DNA of 37,604 nucleotides, taken from Actinomycetota bacterium (GTDB lineage Bacteria; Actinomycetota; Actinomycetes; Streptosporangiales; Streptosporangiaceae). The notes beneath the pieces were generated by a model, which saw nothing but the letters and a program-made list of their open reading frames with translations, did not search any database and was not told the DNA's origin. Both the position numbers and the translations under genes were made by a program. Numbering within the stretch: position 1 is the stretch's first letter; each line of letters starts with the position of its first letter. The stretch spans positions 1 through 37,604 of the forward strand of contig DAHVDE010000090.1 in assembly GCA_027313705.1 (NCBI GenBank), read 5' to 3'. This document shows positions 7,405 through 15,786 of the stretch, one piece after another.

Positions 7405-9275
7405 TACGCCGGCTCCGTATCAGGCGAATGCCCCGAGCCGGGGGAACCGGCGGCGACATGTCCGGTGACGAGGTGTTCCTGGCGCAGCGGGACCAGGCGA
7501 AGCAACCCGGCGCTCGATCCCGACGAGGTCCACGCGGGCGGATTGCCGGAGAGCATCCGCTGGAGTGCTTCCTTGTTGAGCCTGGAGGCGAACTTCACCA
7601 CACCGGGCCGCAGGTTGAGGTTCAGCAGGTTCTTCAGGTCATCGGGGCCGCACAGCTGCCACATTTCCTCGACTGGCTGATAGATCAGCGTCTCCCTGAT
7701 CTCGGCCAGGTCGTCGGGGTTGCCTCGGACGGCGGCGACGGGCAGCGCAGTGCTCGGGAACGGTGCCTGGGACGAGATGCCGTCCTCCTGCACTCGCCTG
7801 ACCCAGGTTCCGATGAGACTTTCCGCGCGGGTGCCCGCGGCCTCGAGCGCTTCAAGCGGCGTTGCGCTCGGCCGGGAGGCTTCGCTGCCCACCACGTCAA
7901 GCACCAGGTCACGCAGGACGGGCGCAAGCATCTCGGCAAGGCGGGCGACCCGCGATCCGCGCGCGTGATTACTGGTCCCCACCTTGTCGGCATATTCGGT
8001 CAGCGCACGGGCGGTGCCATTCAGCGCGGCCCTGATCCGGCCCGCCTCGGTGCGAGTAGGTACTACCGGCGACCACTCGCGGCCCGCCACCGTGACGACG
8101 AGGTTCGCTAGCGCCCTGGCCGCGTCCGCGGCCTGCACGAGATCTTCTCCTGGCCGCGCCTGTGAACCACGGCGTGAACGGCGGTCAGGAGGGCTGGTGA
8201 GACGTTGCATCAGCTCTTCCGGGCAGCACTTGCCGACCTCGGGCAGGTAGCTGCCGCTGCCGTTGTGCTTCAGTTCCCGTTCGGTCAGGGTGAGCCGCTT
8301 GGACACAAGCGGAAGCGCGTCACCGCCGGAAATTGCCTTGGCCACGGTTCGGTAGATCAGTGGTTGCTCGGCGACGGCAAGGGAGGCGCGGGCTGACTGC
8401 GGAGCACCGGGTCCGGTCGGGAACACGATGCCGGCGTTGCGTATCTGCTGGCGCTGATTGTCGGACAGTTCGCCGACTGTGTTCGCGGTCCTCAGCAGCT
8501 TGCTGACCTCCTCGCGGAGGTCGGCAAGCGCGGCACCCGCGTCGACGAGGCTGGTGTGCAGGTCGGCTTGGCCTGGCCTGAGCCTGCCGCCGAAGCCGCC
8601 GCGCCGCGCCGCGCCTGCCGCGGCGGTGAAGACCTCGTCACGGTAACTGGCCAGTTTGCCGCCTTCTGCCAGGCTAGCGCCGTGAATGGCCGAGGGAAGC
8701 AACTCGCGGAACGGGCCTTCCGCGCCTGGTCCCTGACCGCAGAGCGCGCGGACGGCGACGACGAGGGCCGCCGTGAACGTGGCGGCCTCGTCGTCTTGCC
8801 CGGTAAGCCGCATCCCAGGGTTCGCGACCCGATGTGGCACCTCAATCAGTGCCTCATGGACAGCCTTGAAGGTCTCGGTGTCGGACAGGATCTCCATCAG
8901 CAGGTCAAGGCCGTTTACCTTGCCAGGGACATGCCCGATCGCAACCGCGGCGCTGGCGATACGGCAGTCGATGCCATCGGGATCGCTGACCCACAGCACC
9001 GGTGAGCCCTGCGTGCCGCCGAGGTTCCCTGGAAGCAGCAGCTTCCTGCTGTTCCCGGCGAGCGGTCCGACCACGACGCACAGCATTTGCTCGACCCGGG
9101 CGGCGTTGTCGAGGTTCTCGTAGACGGGCCCATGGCCAGCGAGCAGGGTCGTGTCGTCAACCACGAGCAGATTGCGCAGGTCACGAGGACCCGTCTTGAC
9201 GCTGATCATCTTGCCGGCCGCCGCTACCGCATCGGCGGCCGGCAAGCCGGACAACCGCAGGATCTCGACTGTCAT
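7404..9275 (-). CDS. Conserved-context protein of unknown function in the vWA/tubulin-like operon
   Basis: A 623-residue soluble protein that I do not recognise. Its ATG overlaps the tubulin-like gene's stop (ATGA) and its stop overlaps the pseudokinase start (TAATG), so it is expressed in step with both. The first 170 residues look like an alpha/beta domain: LLVVDDTTLL, MLCVVVGPLAG and SPVLWVSDPDG read as buried strands. The remainder is mostly helical, with a possible coiled coil near 245-270 (LADLREEVSKLL) and a conserved-looking KCCPEEL segment. There is no Walker motif, no signal peptide and no membrane helix. Position between a tubulin-like polymer candidate and a pseudokinase suggests an adaptor or polymer-associated role, which is inference only. 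Base composition matches the operon. Confidence 0.7.
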   Translation of the reverse strand: MTVEILRLSGLPAADAVAAAGKMISVKTGPRDLRNLLVVDDTTLLAGHGPVYENLDNAARVEQMLCVVVGPLAGNSRKLLLPGNLGGTQGSPVLWVSDPDGIDCRIASAAVAIGHVPGKVNGLDLLMEILSDTETFKAVHEALIEVPHRVANPGMRLTGQDDEAATFTAALVVAVRALCGQGPGAEGPFRELLPSAIHGASLAEGGKLASYRDEVFTAAAGAARRGGFGGRLRPGQADLHTSLVDAGAALADLREEVSKLLRTANTVGELSDNQRQQIRNAGIVFPTGPGAPQSARASLAVAEQPLIYRTVAKAISGGDALPLVSKRLTLTERELKHNGSGSYLPEVGKCCPEELMQRLTSPPDRRSRRGSQARPGEDLVQAADAARALANLVVTVAGREWSPVVPTRTEAGRIRAALNGTARALTEYADKVGTSNHARGSRVARLAEMLAPVLRDLVLDVVGSEASRPSATPLEALEAAGTRAESLIGTWVRRVQEDGISSQAPFPSTALPVAAVRGNPDDLAEIRETLIYQPVEEMWQLCGPDDLKNLLNLNLRPGVVKFASRLNKEALQRMLSGNPPAWTSSGSSAGLLRLVPLRQEHLVTGHVAAGSPGSGHSPDTEPA

Positions 9276-12200
9276 CCGCTGGCTCCCGGGTCGACCTGCT
9301 GCTCAAGCTTGCGCAGCGTCGTGGCCACGGGTGCCTGCACGCCAGTGAACTCAAGGTCGAGCGCATTAGGAAGCGTCGTGGTCCAGAATCCGCGCATCTG
9401 CATGTGCCTGGATCGCTGGGTGTCACCGAGGTCCTTCATCATCTCGTCGAGCAGTTCGATCTGTCCGGCCCGCAGGTCGGTGATCTGCGTGTAGAGCTTG
9501 TCTGGTGCCTTCGGCCTGGCCTCGACGCCCTCGGGCAGTTCCTGCATGAGCTGCGCGCAGAACCGGCGGTGCAGGTCGTTGTCGTCGAGTGCCCAGAGTT
9601 CGTAGGCCCGCAGCAGGGACCCCCAGGATGATGCCTGGCCGAGTGGAGTGAGCGGCAGCGTCATCGTCACCTCGCCGAGCCTGAGGTTGAGCCGGTCGGG
9701 TGATGATTGCTGGCCCTCGACGTGTCCGTAGCCGTTCCACAGGGCGCCGAGCAGCCGGTGCAAGATGACAACCCGGTGATCCTCGCGCGTGGCCAGATAG
9801 CCGAAGTCGTAGCCGGTGCGCTGCCGCCAGCGAAGCAGGTCCGTCGGGTTGGGCTTGGCCAGTGCCAGTGCCCACCTTCTCAGCACATCGCGGACCTCGG
9901 CCACCTCGGTCACGCCCATCCCGGTACGGAACAGTACTACCGAGATCGACTCGGTTTGCGTGTGCCTGAACTCCTCGGTGATCCGCGGGCCTCTCGGCAG
10001 CGTCAGCGTCTTCCTGAGGTACTCCTCGACGACCTCGTTGGTCGAGTCGGCCGGGTAGTTGATCAGCACCTTGAGGTCGCCGCTGCCCTGCGGGATGAAG
10101 TTGCCGGGAAGCAGCCCCACCAGCTTGCCGTTGAACTCGTCGATGTATTCCTGCGAGACGCCGACGCCGCCGCTGGCGCGGTGCCCGTGCCCTGAGGCTT
10201 CGATAAGCAGGTCATGAAGCCTCGGCAGCATCGGCTGCTCGCCAGGTGGCGGCCGCCGCAGGAAGGTCTTGATCGCGGTCTTCACCACTTCGCGCAGGTA
10301 GGAAACCGCGTGCTCGGGTGTCTGCTCGATGCTCATCTTGAGTACGGTCGGCCAGGTGTCCGTGCCGACGATGGCCCGCACGAGGTCGGCCTCGGTCGAG
10401 TTGATCTTGATGTGCCCGGTCCTGGCCATCTGCTCACGCACCCGGCTGATGACCTGCTGGTAGAACTGCTCCATCCGTCCCGTGCCAGCCGGCAGCAGGT
10501 AGGACACGCCGACGCGCTTGACGTACAAGTCGGCCGAGCGGCGGGTGAAGTCATCCATATCCTGCTGAGCGAACTGACTGAGCGCCCTGGTCAGTGCCGC
10601 GATGTCGCGCTGCGTGGCTTCGAGCGGCACCCGCCACTGGTTGACATGCGAGTCCCAGTACTGCGCCCAGACAACTTCTGTCTGCCACTTGTACCACTCG
10701 TTCTGCTGGTTGCGCGCGGCGACGACCTCAGGGTCGTTCCACTGCACCTTGCGTATCAGCTTGTCGCGGAGCTCGGGAGTGACCGGGGGAGCGACTCCGA
10801 ATCCTGGTGGTGCCTCTGGCGCTGCCCTGCGGCGGTGCAGCAGTCCGCTGACACCGCCCTTGTCCACTTCCGAGGTCAGGTCGGGGTGACCGAAACCAAC
10901 GCGCTGCAGCTTGAAGATGTCCATCGCGGCAAGCATTTCCCTGGTGGCGCCACCAGGGTTGAAGCCGCTGACGATCCTCGGTACCTCATGGCCGAGCTTG
11001 CCCCTGAGCGCGTCGATGGCGACCCGCATGGACTCCCTGCGGTCGTTCAGGGCAGCGGTGACCGCCTTCGCGCCGTTGGCGGGCGGTGGCTCGGCGAAGT
11101 CGATACCCTGCCGTCGCAGCACCTGGTGCACCGCGGCCCTGGTCATGAAGTCCTCGATGTCTTTCCTGGTGGACTCCACCCTGGGATTCAGCGTCGAGAT
11201 GCTCTCCACGGCATGGCGCAGCAGCCGGGAGGCGACAATCCCGCTCAGCTCGTCGATCGGCACGGTCAGCGAGGCGACGAGCGCGGTCGAGACGCCGCGG
11301 TTGCCGATGCCGTTATCGGCCGTCACCTGGCGTCCGGTCGCCTGGTTGACGAAGCTGTCGGCGAACGACTGGAGGTGCTCGCCCCTGCGGTCGTCCTGTT
11401 CCGATATCTCCGTGCCGACCAGGGAAATCACCAGCGACACGATCGACCTGTGCATATCCTCGCGGCTTGCGCCCGCCGGCATGGAGAAGAGGAACCCGGT
11501 CTGCACGGTTCCCGCCTTGATGTCGATCCGCTCGTTGCCCGGGTAGATGACGGCGACGTCCTCGGCCTTCACCGGACCCTGGTCCTGCGAACCGCGGAGC
11601 ACCCGCTTGGCGTCCGCGCCGTTCTGCTGGTCGACGAGGCGGAACAGGTCAAGCAGCGCCCGGCCCGAGTTAAGCTCGGCCGCCCGGCCGCCGCCTAGCC
11701 CTTCAGCGAACGCAGATGGCATCAGCACCAGCGGATAGATCTTCACCTTCAGCGTGCCCTGCTGGAAGGTATGTGCGATGAGGTGCAGGTAGTCGTAGAA
11801 GATCCCTGAGCCGGTACCACCCGCGACAGAGAACGCCACGAAGACGTCTACGCCCCTGGTCTCCTTGCCGCCCAGTGCGTGCAGGTCTTCTCCGGCGCCG
11901 GCGAGCCTGCCCATCGCACGGCGAATGTCCCTGATCGCCGGGGCGATACCTTCGGAGAAGGTACCGAAAAGCGCGGCGCGGCCGATCGTCGGGTACTGGC
12001 CCGCTCCCCGGTGCAGCGGATTGACCTTCGGCTCGTCCTGGGTCGCCGGCGGCAGCCAGCTGTCGGTCACCGCCCGCTCCTGCAATCGCAGACGCACCGC
12101 GAGGTCGGGGTAGCTGTCGGCGTCTGGCACGAGTTCGCTGACATAGGTCGCCGTCTGAGTAACGGCCGGGATGTGCTCAGGCCCTGGTACGACCCGCCTG

Positions 12201-12424
12201 GGAAGCCGGTCAAGCTCGACCTTGTTCATGTCCGCATACACGAACTGGATGCAGCTGGGCAGCTGGTAGGGGAGCATGCCCTCCTTGGCGCGCAGCTTGC
12301 GGAATTCGTTGCCGTCCGGCCCGCAGATTTCCTCGCGCAGCCGTCGTTCGAATTCGGCACCGATATCGCAGCCAGTGCCGCCAAGTCCGATAAAAAGCAC
12401 CGGCTGGTAAAGCTGCATACTCAT
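9272..12424 (-). CDS. Tubulin/FtsZ-like GTPase-fold protein (Tubulin_2-type), 1050 residues
   Basis: The N-terminus has the glycine-rich nucleotide-binding strand-loop VLFIGLGGTGCDIG (residues about 9-22). Near residues 198-206 lies AGGTGSG, which matches the tubulin/FtsZ signature GGGTGSG that contacts the phosphates. Both motifs and the order fit the bacterial tubulin-like family (Pfam Tubulin like). At about 1050 residues it is far longer than FtsZ (near 400), with a long helical C-terminal part of unknown role. A GGGGAG ribosome binding sequence precedes two candidate ATGs. The first (12424) is only 2 nt away and the third codon's ATG (12418) has the better 8-nt spacing, so the true start may be 12418. 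It follows the vWA gene by about 50 nt and overlaps the next gene. GTP-dependent polymerisation is plausible from the motif but unshown. Confidence 0.85.
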   Translation of the reverse strand: MSMQLYQPVLFIGLGGTGCDIGAEFERRLREEICGPDGNEFRKLRAKEGMLPYQLPSCIQFVYADMNKVELDRLPRRVVPGPEHIPAVTQTATYVSELVPDADSYPDLAVRLRLQERAVTDSWLPPATQDEPKVNPLHRGAGQYPTIGRAALFGTFSEGIAPAIRDIRRAMGRLAGAGEDLHALGGKETRGVDVFVAFSVAGGTGSGIFYDYLHLIAHTFQQGTLKVKIYPLVLMPSAFAEGLGGGRAAELNSGRALLDLFRLVDQQNGADAKRVLRGSQDQGPVKAEDVAVIYPGNERIDIKAGTVQTGFLFSMPAGASREDMHRSIVSLVISLVGTEISEQDDRRGEHLQSFADSFVNQATGRQVTADNGIGNRGVSTALVASLTVPIDELSGIVASRLLRHAVESISTLNPRVESTRKDIEDFMTRAAVHQVLRRQGIDFAEPPPANGAKAVTAALNDRRESMRVAIDALRGKLGHEVPRIVSGFNPGGATREMLAAMDIFKLQRVGFGHPDLTSEVDKGGVSGLLHRRRAAPEAPPGFGVAPPVTPELRDKLIRKVQWNDPEVVAARNQQNEWYKWQTEVVWAQYWDSHVNQWRVPLEATQRDIAALTRALSQFAQQDMDDFTRRSADLYVKRVGVSYLLPAGTGRMEQFYQQVISRVREQMARTGHIKINSTEADLVRAIVGTDTWPTVLKMSIEQTPEHAVSYLREVVKTAIKTFLRRPPPGEQPMLPRLHDLLIEASGHGHRASGGVGVSQEYIDEFNGKLVGLLPGNFIPQGSGDLKVLINYPADSTNEVVEEYLRKTLTLPRGPRITEEFRHTQTESISVVLFRTGMGVTEVAEVRDVLRRWALALAKPNPTDLLRWRQRTGYDFGYLATREDHRVVILHRLLGALWNGYGHVEGQQSSPDRLNLRLGEVTMTLPLTPLGQASSWGSLLRAYELWALDDNDLHRRFCAQLMQELPEGVEARPKAPDKLYTQITDLRAGQIELLDEMMKDLGDTQRSRHMQMRGFWTTTLPNALDLEFTGVQAPVATTLRKLEQQVDPGASG

Positions 12425-12475
12425 ATCTCCCCCATATTCACTTTGGGCAGCTAAACGTATCTGGTTCGGGTCCGG

Positions 12476-14917
12476 TTACAGCCACGGGTCCTTCTCCTCG
12501 GCCGTCGCACCGGAAGGAATGGTGCTTCCCATGGGCGAACCAGATGTCCCTGTCGTGGACGCGGCCGGCTGCGGCGTGCGCCTGCTGCCAGGAACGCCGC
12601 CTGCCTTCCCGCGGCGGGTGTCGCGGATGGCCAGTTCCAGGCCGTTCTGGTTGATGACTTCTCCAGGCCCGCCGAGCACGACGTCGTAGGGCTGGGCGCG
12701 TGTCGGGGTCATCAGCTTGACCTCGCCGGCGCTTGACCGCCTGACCTGGTAGACAGAGAAGCCGGGCTGCACGTAGTCCAGTCGCGGTGTCTGCTCGTCT
12801 TCGTCTTTGATGATGAAGCTGAAGGTGTCTGACCACGCGCTCTGTGCCGGCAGCGGCCGGCAAAGCTCCTGGCCTTCGCGGCGCAGCATCGCGACCAGGC
12901 CGCGCACGTCCTTCCTGGCGCGGATCACCGCGCGCCGCCAGGCAATGGCGGCGATGACCAAGGCGATGAGTACGATCAGGCCGATGATTTCCCAGAAGTA
13001 CTTCTGGAAGAACGTCGGCGGCTTGGTCACCATGACTTCGAGTCGTGCCTCGTTGTAGACCAGCCTCGGGTTTGCCGCGTCAACGACCTCGACTCTGAAC
13101 CAGGCGACGCCGGCGGGTGAATGCTTGCTGACCTCAATGGTGAACGGGACGTTCGGCGGGTTACCTGACGGTGCGCTGACCGGGCCGGCCGGACTTGTGA
13201 TGGACGCGGTCGCGCCGCTGGTGCTCAGCAGCACGCGGACCTGCTTGGCCGAGCCGGTCTTGTTGGTGAAGATGAGCTGCCCGTTGATCGCGCTGCCGAT
13301 CTGCACCGTGCTGATGACAGGGAACTCGGCGGTGGCGGTGAAGTTCGGGTTAGCCGTGCCGACCGCCACGTAGGTAGGCACGTCGGTCGAGAACAGGCCG
13401 TAACCTGACGCCGCGCCGGTGAAGGTCAGCGTGCCTGCCTGATCGGGCGCCCTGAACGTTCCGGTGAACTCGCCAGGGTTCGAGGCCGGCCGCACCTTGA
13501 TCGTGCTCGTCCCCGGCAGGCCGTCCCCGGTCACGGTGACGCCGGCCTGCAGGTTCTGAAGGGCCGACTGATCGGTGATGGGACCAGAAGGTCCGAGCAC
13601 GTCGAGTTCCACGCTGATCGGCTGTCCGAGTTTCGCGCTCGGCGGGTTCGCGGTGATCACCGCGCGCACCGCGCCTTGCCAGAACGCGGTCGCGCTCACT
13701 AGCTGGCTGGCCAGGCCGGACGGCGCGGTCAGCTTGATCTTCCAAGGCCCGACGTCAGGACCGGTGATGTCGGGCAGGTGCAGCACGACGACGGGGGAGT
13801 TGTCCTGGCCGCTGATCGCCGAGGCGTCGGTCCACGGCTGGCCGTTCGGCATCGTGAACCCGACCGTGATGTTGGGATTCACCCGGTCGACGCTGATCGC
13901 CGCGGAACTGGCGATCTGGGGAATGATCACGGAAAGCGTCGCGCTGCCGCCGCCTGAGACCGCTGTGGAACTGCCGCTCGTGCCGAGGCAAGCGGCATCG
14001 GCATAGAGTTCTTTGAGCGCACTGATCGCGTTCCCTGGATTGTTCACCCAGGTCGCGTGGGGCTGGTTGACCACGTGCTGCTTGTCGCACACGGCCGGCG
14101 CGCCGCCCGCGGCGATGTTGTTCAGGTAGGACAGGGCCTGCGGCTCGGTGAGGCCTGTGCCGATGTCGGTGCCGAAACCGAGCGGCCATACCTGCACGCC
14201 GTCCTTTCGCGCCAGGGCAAGCTGGCTGTCGATCGCGACTTTCTCGCCCTCTTGCCAGTTGACGCCGTACTGCTGCGTGTTGCGGTGCACATCGACCGCG
14301 CCGTCGGTCATCATCAAGATGATCTTGATCGCGCCGGGAGGTGACGGCGGGGTTGCCGTGCTGTCCGGGCTGAGGTAGCTCATTGCCTGGCCTAGCGCGG
14401 CGGCGTAGTCGGTGTCGTCGCCTTCCGCCTCGGTCCTGCGGTGCAGGCTGTTCACGCAAGAGGCGAGATAGCTCAGGTTCTGCTGGCCGCTGGCTATCGT
14501 CGGCACGCAGGCGATGTCAACCGGGGTCTGGTGCGGCGCGACGTGGTTCACCCCGCCGAATCCCACGACCGTGACCCGGCTGCGCGGGTTGAGCATGGAC
14601 TGCACGATCGTGGCGACGGTCTGCTTCTCGTCGGCAACCTTCGCAGGGGTCTCGCTGCCCGACTCGTCGACCAGCATCACTACGTCGAGCACGGCAACGT
14701 TGGCAAGGCCCGCAGCCGGCGCTGCCGACCCCGCCGCGCTCGACTGCGCCGCTCGCGCGACTGGCCCGGCCGACGCCAGCGTGAGCAGCCCGGCAATCCC
14801 GAGCATGGCCGCGACGGCCGTCGCCAGGGTCAGGCGCCATCGCGGCATCCGGAGGAGTTCCCGCTCGCGTTCGCCGCAAAAGCCCATATTCCAGTGCACG
14901 TCGCCCACGACCCCCAC
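12476..14917 (-). CDS. von Willebrand factor A domain protein, exported and membrane-anchored
   Basis: 813 residues; first gene of the operon. A GTG start at 14917 is preceded by GAAGGGAC, a good ribosome binding site; the internal ATG at 14848 has none. Residues 24-57 form a signal peptide (arginines, then LTLATAVAAMLGIAGLL, then an AxA-like site). The vWA domain starts near 75 with the metal-binding DxSxS motif at D84, S86 and S88, and MMTDG near 200 supplies the later Asp. Beta-rich, Ig-like segments follow. One transmembrane helix lies near 643-661 (IIGLIVLIALVIAAIAW), followed by arginines and a cytoplasmic tail of about 150 residues. Topology should therefore be vWA outside and tail inside. 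The tail ends in a disordered Ser/Thr/Gly stretch. Its role is probably ligand or partner binding coupled to cytosolic operon products. Confidence 0.85.
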   Translation of the reverse strand: MGVVGDVHWNMGFCGERERELLRMPRWRLTLATAVAAMLGIAGLLTLASAGPVARAAQSSAAGSAAPAAGLANVAVLDVVMLVDESGSETPAKVADEKQTVATIVQSMLNPRSRVTVVGFGGVNHVAPHQTPVDIACVPTIASGQQNLSYLASCVNSLHRRTEAEGDDTDYAAALGQAMSYLSPDSTATPPSPPGAIKIILMMTDGAVDVHRNTQQYGVNWQEGEKVAIDSQLALARKDGVQVWPLGFGTDIGTGLTEPQALSYLNNIAAGGAPAVCDKQHVVNQPHATWVNNPGNAISALKELYADAACLGTSGSSTAVSGGGSATLSVIIPQIASSAAISVDRVNPNITVGFTMPNGQPWTDASAISGQDNSPVVVLHLPDITGPDVGPWKIKLTAPSGLASQLVSATAFWQGAVRAVITANPPSAKLGQPISVELDVLGPSGPITDQSALQNLQAGVTVTGDGLPGTSTIKVRPASNPGEFTGTFRAPDQAGTLTFTGAASGYGLFSTDVPTYVAVGTANPNFTATAEFPVISTVQIGSAINGQLIFTNKTGSAKQVRVLLSTSGATASITSPAGPVSAPSGNPPNVPFTIEVSKHSPAGVAWFRVEVVDAANPRLVYNEARLEVMVTKPPTFFQKYFWEIIGLIVLIALVIAAIAWRRAVIRARKDVRGLVAMLRREGQELCRPLPAQSAWSDTFSFIIKDEDEQTPRLDYVQPGFSVYQVRRSSAGEVKLMTPTRAQPYDVVLGGPGEVINQNGLELAIRDTRRGKAGGVPGSRRTPQPAASTTGTSGSPMGSTIPSGATAEEKDPWL

Positions 14918-14966
14918 GTCCCTTCACACCCCATCGCCCTATATGGCGAGTGTGTGTAGCAAGGAT

Positions 14967-15009
14967 AGATTCTATGATCACATCTGGCGAAGCGTGAGAT
15001 CAGAAATCT
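14967..15009. promoter_or_regulatory. Extended dyad, possible operator of the vWA/tubulin-like operon
   Basis: TGATCACA (14975-14982) and TGAGATCA (14995-15002) form an 8-bp inverted repeat with one mismatch around a 12-nt centre. Outside it, AGATT (14967-14971) and AATCT (15005-15009) pair again with a 1-nt offset. The dyad lies 50-90 nt upstream of the operon's GTG start, where a regulator would sit. No regulator gene is adjacent. Confidence 0.35.
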
Positions 15010-15156
15010 TGCCATCGGTGGCCGCTATTAGCGGAACTGACGTCGCGGACGTCTTGGCGGTGTCATAGACGCCGATTGCCTGGCATCTTTCTGTCACCTT
15101 CGCCGCGACCGGCGCGGAAATGGGCAGGTGAAGGACTCTGTGCTTTACCTAAGCCG

Positions 15157-15187
15157 CTGGCCGGGAACTGAAGCAGCGCCCGGCCAG
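15157..15187 (-). terminator. Possible terminator hairpin after the WXG100 gene
   Basis: Perfect 9-bp stem CTGGCCGGG (15157-15165) with CCCGGCCAG (15179-15187) and a 13-nt loop, about 97 nt beyond the WXG100 stop. There is no T tract, as is common for actinobacterial terminators, so the call is tentative. Confidence 0.4.
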
Positions 15188-15283
15188 TGCCTGCATGACC
15201 CTGGCCAGGCGCCCGTAAGAAGGGCGGGTGCTGCCCTTGATCAGCCGGCTCCCGGCCAGGTTCCGGTCACCGCCTGCGGTATA

Positions 15284-15574
15284 TCAGCCGAAGCTGGCGC
15301 CCACCTGGGCGTCGTTGGTCTCGTAAGCGACCGAGGCCTGGCGCATCAGGATGCTGATATCGGAAAGGGCCTGGTGCAGCTGCCTGGACGAGGTCTGCCA
15401 TTGCTGCCACAGCGCCAGGAATCTGGCCTGGCCGACGCCTGCCCAGTCCGAGCCGAGCGGTGCGACCTGGGACGCGAGCTGGGACAGCGTCGCTTCGATC
15501 GAGCCCGCTCCGCCCGTGAGCTGCGCAGATACGCCCGCGAGCTGCTCGGGGGTCACTCTGATTAGGCCTGCCAT
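15284..15574 (-). CDS. WXG100 family protein (EsxA/ESAT-6-like)
   Basis: A 96-residue helical-hairpin protein of the size usual for type VII secretion substrates. The turn carries the WxG-type motif DWAGVG, and the C-terminal helix contains YETND, matching the YxxxD/E export signal. The ATG at 15574 is chosen over an upstream in-frame start at 15610 because AGGAGG lies 4 nt before it and the family's usual N-terminus begins there (MAGLIRVTPEQL). The gene is divergent from eccC and shares the AT-rich intergenic region with it. It is probably exported by the EccC encoded next door, as a homodimer, since only one WXG100 gene is visible. Confidence 0.88.
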   Translation of the reverse strand: MAGLIRVTPEQLAGVSAQLTGGAGSIEATLSQLASQVAPLGSDWAGVGQARFLALWQQWQTSSRQLHQALSDISILMRQASVAYETNDAQVGASFG

Positions 15575-15610
15575 TGCTCCTCCTGCCCGATTTAGGCACC
15601 GTCCATTCAA

Positions 15611-15786
15611 GACTCAATAGTACAATGAGCTTACACAATATTCCAAAATCCGTACATTACCATAAGAGAATTATATTACTATTTCAAGAGTAAAGGTCAT
15701 GATTGAGTGCTATCGACGTTGTCGAGAAGTAGCGTCGGCTTAGCGCGATTGACTGGCCGCTGGGCGGCCGGAGGCGGAGAAGGCAG
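15611..15786. promoter_or_regulatory. AT-rich divergent promoter region between the WXG100 gene and eccC
   Basis: The stretch 15611-15710 is strongly AT-rich in an otherwise very GC-rich window. For the WXG100 gene, TTGGAA (15641-15646) and TACTAT (15617-15622), read on the minus strand with an 18-nt spacer, make a plausible -35/-10 pair about 45 nt before its ATG. Other TATAAT-like sequences nearby may serve either direction. Such AT-rich tracts are typical binding sites of nucleoid proteins such as Lsr2 in actinobacteria (inference). Confidence 0.5.

Larger units (their letters stand above)
14918..15283. other. Intergenic region upstream of the vWA operon
   Basis: About 365 bases between the vWA gene start and the WXG100 gene stop. 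The part nearest the operon (14940-15015) is AT-richer and holds an extended dyad. It most likely contains the operon promoter, although I could not settle on one -35/-10 pair. The rest holds the 15157-15187 hairpin. No gene is supported. Confidence 0.6.

Noticed and set aside
6385-7680. Plus-strand frame of 431 codons
   Set aside because: Antisense to the pseudokinase gene and its upstream neighbour, no recognisable domain; high GC lengthens chance frames.
10214-11698. Plus-strand frame of 494 codons
   Set aside because: Shadow of the tubulin-like gene; the minus-strand protein has clear nucleotide-binding motifs and this one none.
14848-14917. Internal ATG at 14848 as vWA start
   Set aside because: The sequence before it reads CTCCTCC on the coding strand, the complement of a ribosome site, while the GTG at 14917 has GAAGGG.
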